Below are positions 10,329-19,320 of a DNA stretch of 64,000 nt, in pieces (position 1 is the first letter of the stretch; every line of letters starts with the position of its first letter). Position numbers and translations under genes: made by a program. This DNA is from Brenneria izbisi (lineage in GTDB: Bacteria; Pseudomonadota; Gammaproteobacteria; Enterobacterales; Enterobacteriaceae), in contig NZ_JAMPJU010000001.1 in NCBI RefSeq assembly GCF_025840185.1, forward strand, positions 124,001 through 188,000, written 5' to 3'. The notes below the pieces were generated by a model. The model saw nothing but the letters and a program-made list of their open reading frames with translations. It searched no databases and was not told the DNA's origin.

Positions 10329-10526
10329 ATGCCGGTAGTTAATATTCAGATGTTCGATGGTCGTGATAGCGCAAAGGCCGCTATTGCCAAAGACGTGACG
10401 GAATCCATTGCCAAACACGCGAATGTCGATCCGCAATATGTGTATGTCATTTTCAATGACGTAAAAACCGAAAACTGGGCGATTTCTGGTGAGATTTTTG
10501 CGGAAACATTGAAAAAATCAGGCTGA
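10329..10526 (+). CDS. 4-oxalocrotonate tautomerase-family small enzyme
   Basis: 65-residue member of the tautomerase superfamily, in which the N-terminal proline exposed after Met removal is the catalytic base. Pro2 is present (MPVVNIQMFDGR), followed by KAAIAKDVTESIAKHANVDP and VYVIFNDVKTENW, the usual beta-alpha-beta pattern; family members are about 62 residues. AAGGAG lies 6 bases before the ATG. No catechol or other aromatic degradation genes are nearby, so the substrate is unknown. Confidence 0.88.
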   Translation: MPVVNIQMFDGRDSAKAAIAKDVTESIAKHANVDPQYVYVIFNDVKTENWAISGEIFAETLKKSG

Positions 10527-10562
10527 AAATAGGGTTTGCCTGATGTGTCTATCCTGTCTTTA

Positions 10563-10601
10563 AATACCGGGCCGTTGTCACCCTCTCAACGACCCGGTAT
10601 T
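10563..10601. terminator. Bidirectional hairpin between tautomerase and lysR
   Basis: A 15-bp stem (10563-10577 with 10587-10601, one G-U wobble) separates two convergent genes. No long U-run follows on either strand. Confidence 0.65.
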
Positions 10602-10625
10602 ACTAAGCCGAGCCCGGCGTGGTGA

Positions 10626-11543
10626 CTATTTATTACGTTTACCAAATTCCTCCTTATGACGGTTACCAAATTCCGCCGTCACAAAATCGAGAAAACTTCG
10701 TAATTTAGGGGTGAGCCTGCGATCAGGCGCATAGAGCGCATGCAACGGTCGGCTGGGGACATTATAGCCCGCTAATACTCGCACCAGTTCTCCTGTCGCT
10801 AGCAAAGGATTAACCAATTCCACGGGTTGCATCATGACTCCCATGCCTGATAACGCCGCGCGAGTCATTGCTTCGCCGCTGTCGATAAGCAAGCGTCCCG
10901 TCACCGGGACTTGTACGATGCCGGATGCCGTTTCATATACCCACTGCGTTCTGAGGGTGGTATGGGTAAAGATGAGGCACTCATGGTTTACTAAATCTTG
11001 TGGTTGCGTCAGCGGCGGCGCGCTGGCGAGATAGGCTGGCGATGCGCAGGTGACAAGCTGATAAGGAGCAAGTTTTTTAGCCATCAGGCCACTGTCAATT
11101 AGTTCTCCGACGCGAAAAACCATATCGTAACCCTCATCGATCAAGTCAACCATACGATTTGACAACGTCAGTTCAATAGAGATATCCGGGTAGGCCTTGA
11201 GATAGCGCGGCAGCAACGGGGACAGGGCATTGATGCCGAAAGTCACCGGCGCATTAATGCGCAAGCGTCCGCTGGGTATCGCTCTGGCCTGCGCAGCAAA
11301 GGACTCCGCGGCTTCCACTTCGGCGAGGATTATCTTACAGCGTTCGTAAAAATGGCGACCGGACTCCGTTAGGCTGTGTTGCCGGGTGGTGCGATTAATC
11401 AGCCGCACGCCCAGATGTTGTTCCAGCATGGAGACATGTTTTCCCACCAATTGCGGTGACATGGTCAACACTTCAGCGGCAGCAGTGAAGGAGCCGGTTT
11501 CAACCGCCCGGACAAAGACGCTCATACTGGTCAGTCTATCCAT
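10626..11543 (-). CDS. LysR-family transcriptional regulator
   Basis: 305-residue regulator with an N-terminal helix-turn-helix (FVRAVETGSFTAAAEVLTMS, residues 10-29) and an effector domain starting GRLRINAPVTFG. The subgroup is that of many regulators of small oxidoreductases and transporters. The extreme C-terminus contains a short internal repeat, EFGNRHKEEFGKRNK, mirrored in the DNA as two copies of TTACCAAATTC, which looks like a local duplication that extended the tail. It lies downstream of tetR on the same strand, 141 bases apart; no obvious own target gene flanks it. Confidence 0.88.
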   Translation of the reverse strand: MDRLTSMSVFVRAVETGSFTAAAEVLTMSPQLVGKHVSMLEQHLGVRLINRTTRQHSLTESGRHFYERCKIILAEVEAAESFAAQARAIPSGRLRINAPVTFGINALSPLLPRYLKAYPDISIELTLSNRMVDLIDEGYDMVFRVGELIDSGLMAKKLAPYQLVTCASPAYLASAPPLTQPQDLVNHECLIFTHTTLRTQWVYETASGIVQVPVTGRLLIDSGEAMTRAALSGMGVMMQPVELVNPLLATGELVRVLAGYNVPSRPLHALYAPDRRLTPKLRSFLDFVTAEFGNRHKEEFGKRNK

Positions 11544-11684
11544 TCCAAACTCGCTGTTTCAAATGTACGCGCAATATCGCTATTTAACCCAATAAGCGTA
11601 CAGAATAGCGTTATCTGTTATGAAACACACTCAGAACCATGAAAGGACAGCCGCTGTGATGGATAGCGATAATCGGGGGTGTTT

Positions 11685-12371
11685 TCACTGTGGAAATTCG
11701 CGCGCATAAGCGCGCATAAAAACCGTTACCGAACGTGAGGCGATCGCCTTGATTTGCTCGTCGCTCAGTTGGGTTATCACATTGTGTAAACCCGCTTCAC
11801 TTACCTCTGACTCCAGCAAACCGAAATAATGACAAGCAACCACATGGGGATCGGCGCTGTGAAAATATCCCTTATCAATCAGTGGACTAAAATATTGTTC
11901 AAGATGTTTTATGACACGGGACGGGCCTTGCTCGTAGAACTGTCTGCCGATCTCTGGATGCGTCGCTGCCGCGGCAATCATCATACGCCGCACCGCCAGG
12001 GTCTGCGGCGTATGAAAATGCGTGAGAATGTACTGGCCGAATTGAGTCAGCGCGTCTTTACAGTCGGCTTCATGGCTGGGGAAAATAAGCGAATCAACGG
12101 CATTTTCCGTACTGTTGCCGGTTTGCGGGCCATTTCCGCTGCGGTATAGAAAATTGATGATTTCGTTGTCATGCCCCTGAGACGCTTTAATGATCAACGC
12201 GGAAAACAAGGCTTCTTTCGAGTCAAAATAGCGATAGAGGGTGGATTTCGCTCTGCCTGATCTTGCCGCTATCGCATCCATCGTCGACTGTTCAAACCCC
12301 GCCTCAAGGAATACCTCAATAGCGGCCTTCAAAAAAGCGTTGCGCACGCTTTCTGTTTTGCTTCTGGACAT
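11685..12371 (-). CDS. TetR/AcrR-family repressor
   Basis: 228-residue regulator. The N-terminal TetR helix-turn-helix spans residues 10-55 (AFLKAAIEVFLEAGFEQSTMDAIAARSGRAKSTLYRYFDSKEALF in pieces), followed by a C-terminal ligand-binding domain. It is divergent from a MipA/OmpV gene, and the shared region holds two palindromes with a common core (CAGTATCGTT), one near each start. By the usual behaviour of divergent TetR repressors it probably represses both itself and the outer-membrane protein; the ligand is unknown. Confidence 0.9.
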   Translation of the reverse strand: MSRSKTESVRNAFLKAAIEVFLEAGFEQSTMDAIAARSGRAKSTLYRYFDSKEALFSALIIKASQGHDNEIINFLYRSGNGPQTGNSTENAVDSLIFPSHEADCKDALTQFGQYILTHFHTPQTLAVRRMMIAAAATHPEIGRQFYEQGPSRVIKHLEQYFSPLIDKGYFHSADPHVVACHYFGLLESEVSEAGLHNVITQLSDEQIKAIASRSVTVFMRAYAREFPQ

Positions 12372-12417
12372 CAGTGCTCCGTCAAGTTCCTTGCTGCGAA
12401 AAAGGGATAATCATTAC

Positions 12418-12438
12418 GAAACGATGCAGTATCGTTCT
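12418..12438. promoter_or_regulatory. Candidate TetR operator near tetR
   Basis: AACGAT-GCAGT-ATCGTT (12420-12436) is a 6+6 inverted repeat whose right half, CAGTATCGTT, is identical to part of the operator at 12595-12622. It sits about 50 bases upstream of the tetR start. Confidence 0.6.
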
Positions 12439-12584
12439 GGCGTTGTCAAGAAACCGTGCCGGTTGCGCACTAGAGAAAAAATGAGCGGCGCCGCATTTTA
12501 ATTATTTGATTAAAAAGTATTTATTTTTATTGGCAACCCATTGGAAGTAACAATAGTGAAAGATTAAAGACGTTAAATTGTGGA

Positions 12585-12622
12585 TTGACAATAACAAAAC
12601 GAAACAGTATCGTTTCGTTTTG
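12585..12622 (+). promoter_or_regulatory. Promoter and TetR operator of the mipA-like gene
   Basis: CAAAACGAAAC (12595-12605) and GTTTCGTTTTG (12612-12622) are perfect 11-bp inverted arms around AGTATC. A perfect -35 TTGACA (12585-12590) is followed 17 bases later by TATCGT, so the palindrome fills the spacer and covers the -10. That is a classical repression layout. Confidence 0.75.
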
Positions 12623-12736
12623 TTGGTTAATATAATGTTGCGTATAAACGCAATGGTCAGAGCGATGGATGTGTTTTTCCAGATTTCCGGGGCCCGACGC
12701 CCTTGAATGCCTCCTCACGTTAAAAAGGACTATGAA

Positions 12737-13534
12737 ATGAAGCATCACCCCCATTCTTTCAAGCTGGTCGGCGGTTCTGTCTCTGCGGCAATGGCGTTCG
12801 CCGTCGCGCTTTCCTGGATGCCGACGGCAGTGGCGCAAACCACGAGCACGGGCGAGGGGCAATCCTCACAATGGGGGCTGGGCGCTGGCGTCGCTGTCGT
12901 TCAGAAACCTTATCGTGATATGGATACGGATGTGCTTCCTCTGCCTCTGCTTTCTTATGAAAACCGGTGGATTAGCGCCGCCGTGCCACGGCTGGATCTG
13001 AAGCTCAACTCCAGCGAAGCCTTTTCTCTGCGGCTGCGGGCCAAATACGCCGGGGACGGCTACGATGCGGATGACTCTCCGTATCTTTCCGGCATGGAGG
13101 ATCGCAAGGGCGGCGTCTGGGCAGGGGGCGCAATGATCTGGAAGACCGGTATCGTCGATCTTTCAGCAGAGGTGCTCGGCGACGTTTCCGGCGAGAGTAA
13201 AGGCACCCGCGCCAAATTACTGGCGGAACGACGCTTTGCGTCCGGCGCTTTCGGCATCACGCCGCGGATGGGCGTCGAATGGGTCGATAGCAAATTTGTT
13301 GATTACTACTATGGTGTGAAAACATCGGAAGTGCGCGCAGACCGCGCTTTCTATGAAGGCGAATCCACCGCCAATGTCGAGGTCGGGGTGCGTATGGACT
13401 ATACTCTGGCGCGTCGTCATACCCTGTTTCTTGATGCGAGCGCCACCCGGTTCGGCAGCGGCATCAAAGATAGCCCGCTGGTTGATAGTTCCAGCCAAAC
13501 CGCGCTCAGCGTCGGCTATATTTATCGTTTCTAA
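12737..13534 (+). CDS. MipA/OmpV-family outer-membrane protein
   Basis: 265-residue beta-barrel protein with a signal peptide (cut near TAVAQ, about residue 34). Family features include WGLGAGVAVVQKPYRDMDTDVLPLPLLSYENRW and the C-terminal phenylalanine (SVGYIYRF) needed for outer-membrane assembly. MipA binds MltA and PBP1B in E. coli, while OmpV-type relatives act as porins or adhesins; which role applies here is unclear. The ATG at 12737 is preferred because AAAGGAC lies 6 bases upstream; the frame extends to 12707 without a ribosome site. It is probably controlled by the divergent TetR. Confidence 0.88.
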   Translation: MKHHPHSFKLVGGSVSAAMAFAVALSWMPTAVAQTTSTGEGQSSQWGLGAGVAVVQKPYRDMDTDVLPLPLLSYENRWISAAVPRLDLKLNSSEAFSLRLRAKYAGDGYDADDSPYLSGMEDRKGGVWAGGAMIWKTGIVDLSAEVLGDVSGESKGTRAKLLAERRFASGAFGITPRMGVEWVDSKFVDYYYGVKTSEVRADRAFYEGESTANVEVGVRMDYTLARRHTLFLDASATRFGSGIKDSPLVDSSSQTALSVGYIYRF

Positions 13535-13545
13535 CGGCAATGTTC

Positions 13546-13577
13546 ATTGCTCATGACGCCGGAACGCCATGAGCAAT
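13546..13577 (+). terminator. Hairpin after the mipA-like gene
   Basis: ATTGCTCATG (13546-13555) pairs perfectly with CATGAGCAAT (13568-13577) around a 12-base loop just after the stop codon. There is no clear U-run. The remaining bases up to the patA promoter at 13846 show no gene or repeat. Confidence 0.5.
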
Positions 13578-13845
13578 CATGTTTCCCAGTGGTTGCAACC
13601 TTTTCCCCAGGCGTTATATCCCGTCAATCAGGCGCCCCGTTTTGCGTTCGGTTTACCGTGCCTCGTTATCAGGCAATTTGCCCTTTTACGGTGCACATGC
13701 TTTGTCGGTGTGCACGTTCGATGCCAGATAACGGATTACATGGGTGAAGATGCTGAGGTTTAAAATGCTGCAAAGAAGCTAAAAAAAATTATTTTGCCCG
13801 CAAGAAACAAATTTATCTGCCAAAGTGACATTTTCCGCTGCATAT

Positions 13846-13861
13846 TGGCGTGTTTTGTGCA
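13846..13861 (+). promoter_or_regulatory. Sigma-54 promoter of patA
   Basis: TGGCGTGTTTTGTGCA matches the -24/-12 pattern TGGCACG-N4-TTGCA with GG and GC at the invariant spacing of 10 bases. Initiation would fall about 35 bases before the patA start. E. coli patA (ygjG) is reported to be an RpoN/NtrC target, which fits. Confidence 0.7.
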
Positions 13862-13874
13862 TTAATTAAGCTGA

Positions 13875-15314
<1,440 letters not shown>

Positions 15315-15349
15315 TCCTTGACCCGTCATGCACTTTTATTGACTGCTGA

Positions 15350-15380
15350 AAGCCAATCGATATCTCGATTGGCTTTTTTT
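15350..15380 (+). terminator. Rho-independent terminator of patA
   Basis: AAGCCAATCGA (15350-15360) and TCGATTGGCTT (15365-15375) form a perfect 11-bp stem with a 4-base loop followed by seven Ts. Confidence 0.9.
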
Positions 15381-15481
15381 ATGCCGCATGTTATGGCGAA
15401 TTTTGTACAGATAAAGTCAATGCTGGCGGTAATATCCGCACGTGAAAACATGCGTTGCGCATCTTATCCGCTCAGAACGGA

Positions 15482-16414
15482 CTACCTGGCGGCGATGGCG
15501 GATTCGACGTTTTTCAGCGTCATTTCCAGCCCTTTAAAGCTCGGTGGATAGACTTCATAGCGCGAAAAACGGAGTACACGTTGATTAACGAACGCCTGCA
15601 AAAAATCGCGCGCCCCCGGCGCAATCCGATCGAAATCCCGATCGATGCTCTGTGCGTCTTCGCCCTGATCCGGCAAATACGAGGTAACGATATAGTCCGC
15701 GTCAATAGCCTCGATAAGCTCCGCGCCGATGGTCATCCGATCGGTCCCCGCGGGGATGGTATCGATAATCGGCATGCGGCGCAGACCAAGATCGTCCATG
15801 ACCGTAGTCAGCGCGCCATATTCTTTGAGGATCTGTATCGTCCCGTCGCGGCCATTAACCAGCAACGCCACATAGGTGCCGGGGACAGTCAGCCGCTCGC
15901 GCAGCGCGGTCGCCTGCGCAGTGTAACGCTGCTTTAACACATCAAATTCCGCCGTCTTGCCGAGCCAGTCGGCCAGATCCTGATAAAGATCGAGCATTGG
16001 GCGGCCCTGTTCCGGGTTAAACAGTAGCGTTGGCGCGATGCTCGACAGTGGCGATCTCAGCGCGGCGTAATCACCGGTGTTGGCGAGAATGAGATCTGGC
16101 TTGAGCGCCCGCAGCCGCTCCAAATCCAGTTTCCCATGTATGGACGCCAGCGCGATCTGCGAAAAATCCAGCCCGAACAGCTCGCGTGCGCCGCGCATAT
16201 ACTGGCTGCCGTCGGCGGCAAGCCGCCCGGTACTCGCAATCAGCGGCGCGCCCAGTTCATGCGTCATCACAGTGAGCGTCCAGTCGTGCAGAGAGACGAT
16301 GCGCAGCGGCTCATCGGGTATATTGACGATATTGCCCGAATGGTCGGTCACGGTGCGCGCCAGGGAGAGCGGCACAGCAAAACAGCAGGCGATAAACAGC
16401 AGGATACGCAACAT
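15482..16414 (-). CDS. Periplasmic iron-siderophore binding protein (ABC)
   Basis: Substrate-binding protein of the FecB/FhuD class that hands the ferric complex to the inner-membrane permeases. It has 310 residues, starting MLRILLFIACC with a signal peptide ending near SLART, then RTVTDHSGNIVNIPDEPLRIVSLHDW. The frame opens at 16480, but the ATG at 16414 gives the signal peptide and has AAGAGA upstream. It is the last gene of the operon, 10 bases after the second permease. The ligand is not identifiable; no siderophore biosynthesis gene is in the window. Confidence 0.88.
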   Translation of the reverse strand: MLRILLFIACCFAVPLSLARTVTDHSGNIVNIPDEPLRIVSLHDWTLTVMTHELGAPLIASTGRLAADGSQYMRGARELFGLDFSQIALASIHGKLDLERLRALKPDLILANTGDYAALRSPLSSIAPTLLFNPEQGRPMLDLYQDLADWLGKTAEFDVLKQRYTAQATALRERLTVPGTYVALLVNGRDGTIQILKEYGALTTVMDDLGLRRMPIIDTIPAGTDRMTIGAELIEAIDADYIVTSYLPDQGEDAQSIDRDFDRIAPGARDFLQAFVNQRVLRFSRYEVYPPSFKGLEMTLKNVESAIAAR

Positions 16415-16424
16415 CGTTTTTCTC

Positions 16425-17459
16425 TTATGTTTGTTTTGCGGTGGCTTTGGCGAAGGCCAGAAAGCCGATGACGCCGACAATGGATACGATCAGGCCCGCC
16501 GGGATAATAACTGGTAAAAACAGCGTCCGGCCCGCGATATCCGCCAGCAGTAACAACAGCGCGCCGATCAGCATCGCGACAGGCAACGTCTCGCCGGGGC
16601 GATCGGCGACCAGACGCCGCGCGGTGTGCGCGGCAATCAGGCCAACGAAGGCGATCGGGCCCGTCAGCGAAACGATGGGCGCGACCAGCGCGGTCGCCAG
16701 CAGAACCAGTAATGGACGCGACCAACGCGGCGCGGCGCCGATAGCGCAGGCTTGCTCGGTGCCCAGCATAAGCGGCGCCATAAGCCGTGGCGCGGCGACC
16801 AGCAGAGCGCCAAGCGCGGCAGCCCATTGCGCCAGTCTGCCTGCATCGGCGAATGATACGGCGGTCAGAGAACCGTGGGACCAGGTGATATAGCGGGAAA
16901 ATTGCGTGATGCCGCCGCTGACCATGACGATCTCGATCAGCGCGCCCAGTGTAACGCTAACGGCCAGCCCAATCAGAATCAGCCCGTTAGCGGCCCGCAG
17001 GTTGAATGCCAGGGCCAACACCAGCGCGCCGGTCATCAGCCCGCCAATCAAACCGGTTGCCGCCAGCCATTCGGCTGGAATACCGAACAGCATCGAGCCT
17101 AGCAAAATCGACACGCTGACGCCCGGTGAAATGCCAATCAGTCCAGGATCGGCCAGCCCATTGCCGGAAACGACCTGCAACAGGTAACCGGAGGCGGCGA
17201 CCATCGCGCCGCCGAGCAGGGCGACGATAACGCGCGGCGCGCGGAGTTGCATCAGCGCGTCGGTTTCTGCGTCGCTCTGCGTAACCGGCGACAATAGCCA
17301 GCGCAGGATCGCCATCGGTGAGGTATCGGCGGTGCCGAGGCACAGCGCCGCGCCGGACAACAACACCATCACGCCCGCCAGCGCCGCCGTCACGATAATG
17401 AAACGACGCGAGAAGGGGAGATGAACTGCGCCCAGCCGAAGAAAGTACCTATGACTCAT
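16425..17459 (-). CDS. FecCD-family permease of the iron-siderophore ABC transporter
   Basis: Inner-membrane permease of 344 residues with about nine to ten hydrophobic segments and the FecCD motifs ILRWLLSPVTQ, LRAPRVIVALLGGAMVAASGYLLQ and GPIAFVGLIAAHTARRL. The open frame continues upstream to 17762, but that part is antisense-like shadow of the preceding gene. The ATG at 17459 overlaps the previous stop as ATGA, which decides the start. It forms the membrane pore together with the permease encoded at 17456-18448. Confidence 0.92.
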   Translation of the reverse strand: MSHRYFLRLGAVHLPFSRRFIIVTAALAGVMVLLSGAALCLGTADTSPMAILRWLLSPVTQSDAETDALMQLRAPRVIVALLGGAMVAASGYLLQVVSGNGLADPGLIGISPGVSVSILLGSMLFGIPAEWLAATGLIGGLMTGALVLALAFNLRAANGLILIGLAVSVTLGALIEIVMVSGGITQFSRYITWSHGSLTAVSFADAGRLAQWAAALGALLVAAPRLMAPLMLGTEQACAIGAAPRWSRPLLVLLATALVAPIVSLTGPIAFVGLIAAHTARRLVADRPGETLPVAMLIGALLLLLADIAGRTLFLPVIIPAGLIVSIVGVIGFLAFAKATAKQT

Positions 17460-18448
17460 GCCGTTCGTCTCCGCAATACCATCAGGGTGATGAGCAGAAA
17501 CGCGATCCCGCCGACCAGCGCCATGATGGTGCCGACGTTGAGCAGTCGGGGAGCCAACAGTATACGCGCCAGAATGTCCGCGCCGGTCAGCAGCGCGCTG
17601 CCGAGCAACATGGCCACGGCGAGCGGCAGGCGTCCGCTTTCGCCGACAAACAGCCTGGCGATATGCGGCACGATCAACCCGACAAAACCGATCGGGCCTG
17701 CGACAGTCACCGCCAGAACAGGCAGTACTACCGCGGCGGCAAGCGCCAGCCCTTGTATCCATTGCGGATTCACGCCCAGCGCGGCGGCTTGTTCCGCGCC
17801 GATCCCCAGTACGTCAAGCGGACGCGACAGGAGAAAAAGCACGACCAGCGCCAGCAGGCCGAACGGCCAGAACACCATCAGCGTCTGGTAGTCGAAAATA
17901 CCGATATCACCCACCAGCCAGCCTAACATATTGCCGAAGGCGTCCGGGTCGAGCGACAGGATAAAGGCGGTGGCCGATGAAAACAATGTGGCGCTCATGG
18001 CGCCGCCAAGAACCAGATTGAGCGGTTCGCGGCGATGCCGCCCCAGCAGATCGGCGGCAAAAAAAGCGAAAATCAATGCGCTAATACCGCCTGCCAGAGC
18101 GGGCCAGAGCAAATTCGTACCGGACAGGCCGAGGAAATAGATGCCGCCGACGGAAAAGGCCGCCGCGCCGCTGTTGATGCCGAGCGTTGACGGCGAGACA
18201 AGATCATTACGCAGCAGCTTTTGCAGCGTATAGCCCGACGCCGCCAGCATCGCGCCGATGCCGAGCGCCACGACAAGACGCGACAACCGTTGTTTAATGA
18301 CGACGATATGTGAATAGTTTCGCGGATCGTAATCAAACAGCGCCGCCATCACCACCGTGGGGCTGAGCGGTCGGGCGCCGATGCACAGGTGCAATACCGA
18401 CAGCATCACCAGACCGAGCGCCGCGGCGGACAGTAGCAGCGCTTTCAT
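17456..18448 (-). CDS. FecCD-family permease of the iron-siderophore ABC transporter
   Basis: Second permease half, 330 residues, with RLVVALGIGAMLAASGYTLQ, NPLNLVLGGAMS-like text (EPLNLVLGGAMSATLF) and AGPIGFVGLIVPHIARLF, all typical of FecC/FepD/BtuC proteins. It overlaps the ATPase stop by 4 bases and the next permease start by 4 bases, so the three are a tightly coupled unit. It starts [19 protein letters not shown], the first membrane helix. Confidence 0.92.
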   Translation of the reverse strand: MKALLLSAAALGLVMLSVLHLCIGARPLSPTVVMAALFDYDPRNYSHIVVIKQRLSRLVVALGIGAMLAASGYTLQKLLRNDLVSPSTLGINSGAAAFSVGGIYFLGLSGTNLLWPALAGGISALIFAFFAADLLGRHRREPLNLVLGGAMSATLFSSATAFILSLDPDAFGNMLGWLVGDIGIFDYQTLMVFWPFGLLALVVLFLLSRPLDVLGIGAEQAAALGVNPQWIQGLALAAAVVLPVLAVTVAGPIGFVGLIVPHIARLFVGESGRLPLAVAMLLGSALLTGADILARILLAPRLLNVGTIMALVGGIAFLLITLMVLRRRTA

Positions 18449-19284
18449 AACCTTCTCTCCGCCGATGGTTCCCCGGGAGACACTCTGCTTGCCGACAATG
18501 CTGTTGCGGGAATATGGATAACCGCATTACCGATATTTATCGCCTCGGTGCGGATACCATAGACTTTCTCTATCGCCGGGATGGTCAACACCGCCTGCGG
18601 CGTGCCGCTGGCCGCTACGTATCCTTGATCCATCAGCACCAGCCGGTCCGCATAAAGACTCGCCTGAGTCAGATCATGCAGCACGGCAACCACGGCGCGG
18701 CCATTGCGTGATTCCGCGCGCGCAATGTCGAGCAGCGCGTACTGATGTTTCAGGTCAAGATGATTGGTGGGTTCGTCAAGCAACAGGATCGGCGTATCCT
18801 GCGCGAGCGTCATCGCCATACGTACCCGTTGAAGCTGACCGCCGGAAAGCTCGCCGAGGCGTCGCTGCGCGAGATCGGTTACCGCCATTTTTTCCATCGC
18901 CAGCGCCACCTGTTCACGATCCTGCGGTGTCTGACGGCGCAGCCAGGATTCATGCGTGTAACGCCCCATGCCGACCAGATCGGCGACGGTCATACCCGCC
19001 GGGGCGTCGCCCGACTGAGCGAGCATGGCAAGCTGCGTCGCCAATTGCCGCCGGCTGTAATCGGCTATTGGTTGTCTGTCGATCAGCACCCGGCCTTGCG
19101 CGGCGTTCAACAGGCCGGCCAGCACCTTAAGCGCGGTACTTTTGCCGCATCCGTTCGGGCCGATAATCGCCAGAAACTCACCCCGGCGCGCTTCAAGCGT
19201 CACCTCGCGCAGCACGGCACGCGTGCCGTAGCTGAAAGAGACGGCCTCCAGCCGCGCGGCGACCGGCAAAACAGCGTTTTCCAT
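18445..19284 (-). CDS. ATPase of the iron-siderophore ABC transporter
   Basis: FecE/FepC-class ATP-binding subunit, 279 residues from the ATG at 19284 ([20 protein letters not shown]). Walker A is GPNGCGKST, the signature is [12 protein letters not shown], Walker B is [12 protein letters not shown], and the switch histidine follows in VLHDLTQ. The frame could extend to 19395, but that region is the receptor gene's end and the 18-bp tandem duplication, and adds an odd FDTDNVFDTDNV. Only a weak GGAT ribosome site precedes 19284, so the exact start is uncertain. Confidence 0.9.
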   Translation of the reverse strand: MENAVLPVAARLEAVSFSYGTRAVLREVTLEARRGEFLAIIGPNGCGKSTALKVLAGLLNAAQGRVLIDRQPIADYSRRQLATQLAMLAQSGDAPAGMTVADLVGMGRYTHESWLRRQTPQDREQVALAMEKMAVTDLAQRRLGELSGGQLQRVRMAMTLAQDTPILLLDEPTNHLDLKHQYALLDIARAESRNGRAVVAVLHDLTQASLYADRLVLMDQGYVAASGTPQAVLTIPAIEKVYGIRTEAINIGNAVIHIPATALSASRVSPGEPSAERRL

Positions 19285-19320
19285 TACATTATCCGTATCA
19301 AATACATTATCCGTATCAAA
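19285..19320. repeat. 18-bp perfect tandem duplication at receptor/ATPase junction
   Basis: TACATTATCCGTATCAAA occurs at 19285-19302 and is repeated exactly at 19303-19320. It covers the receptor stop codon and the whole gap to the ATPase start, so it lengthens the intercistronic spacer and duplicates the ACGGATAATGT that could serve as the ATPase ribosome site. Confidence 0.9.

Noticed and set aside
13535-13845. Short frames at 13547-13763 between the mipA-like gene and patA
   Set aside because: Overlapping frames with no ribosome site, no motif and atypical composition.
17460-17762. N-terminal extension of the permease frame
   Set aside because: These 101 codons are an out-of-frame overlap with the preceding permease and are Arg-rich; the ATGA overlap at 17456-17459 gives the true start.
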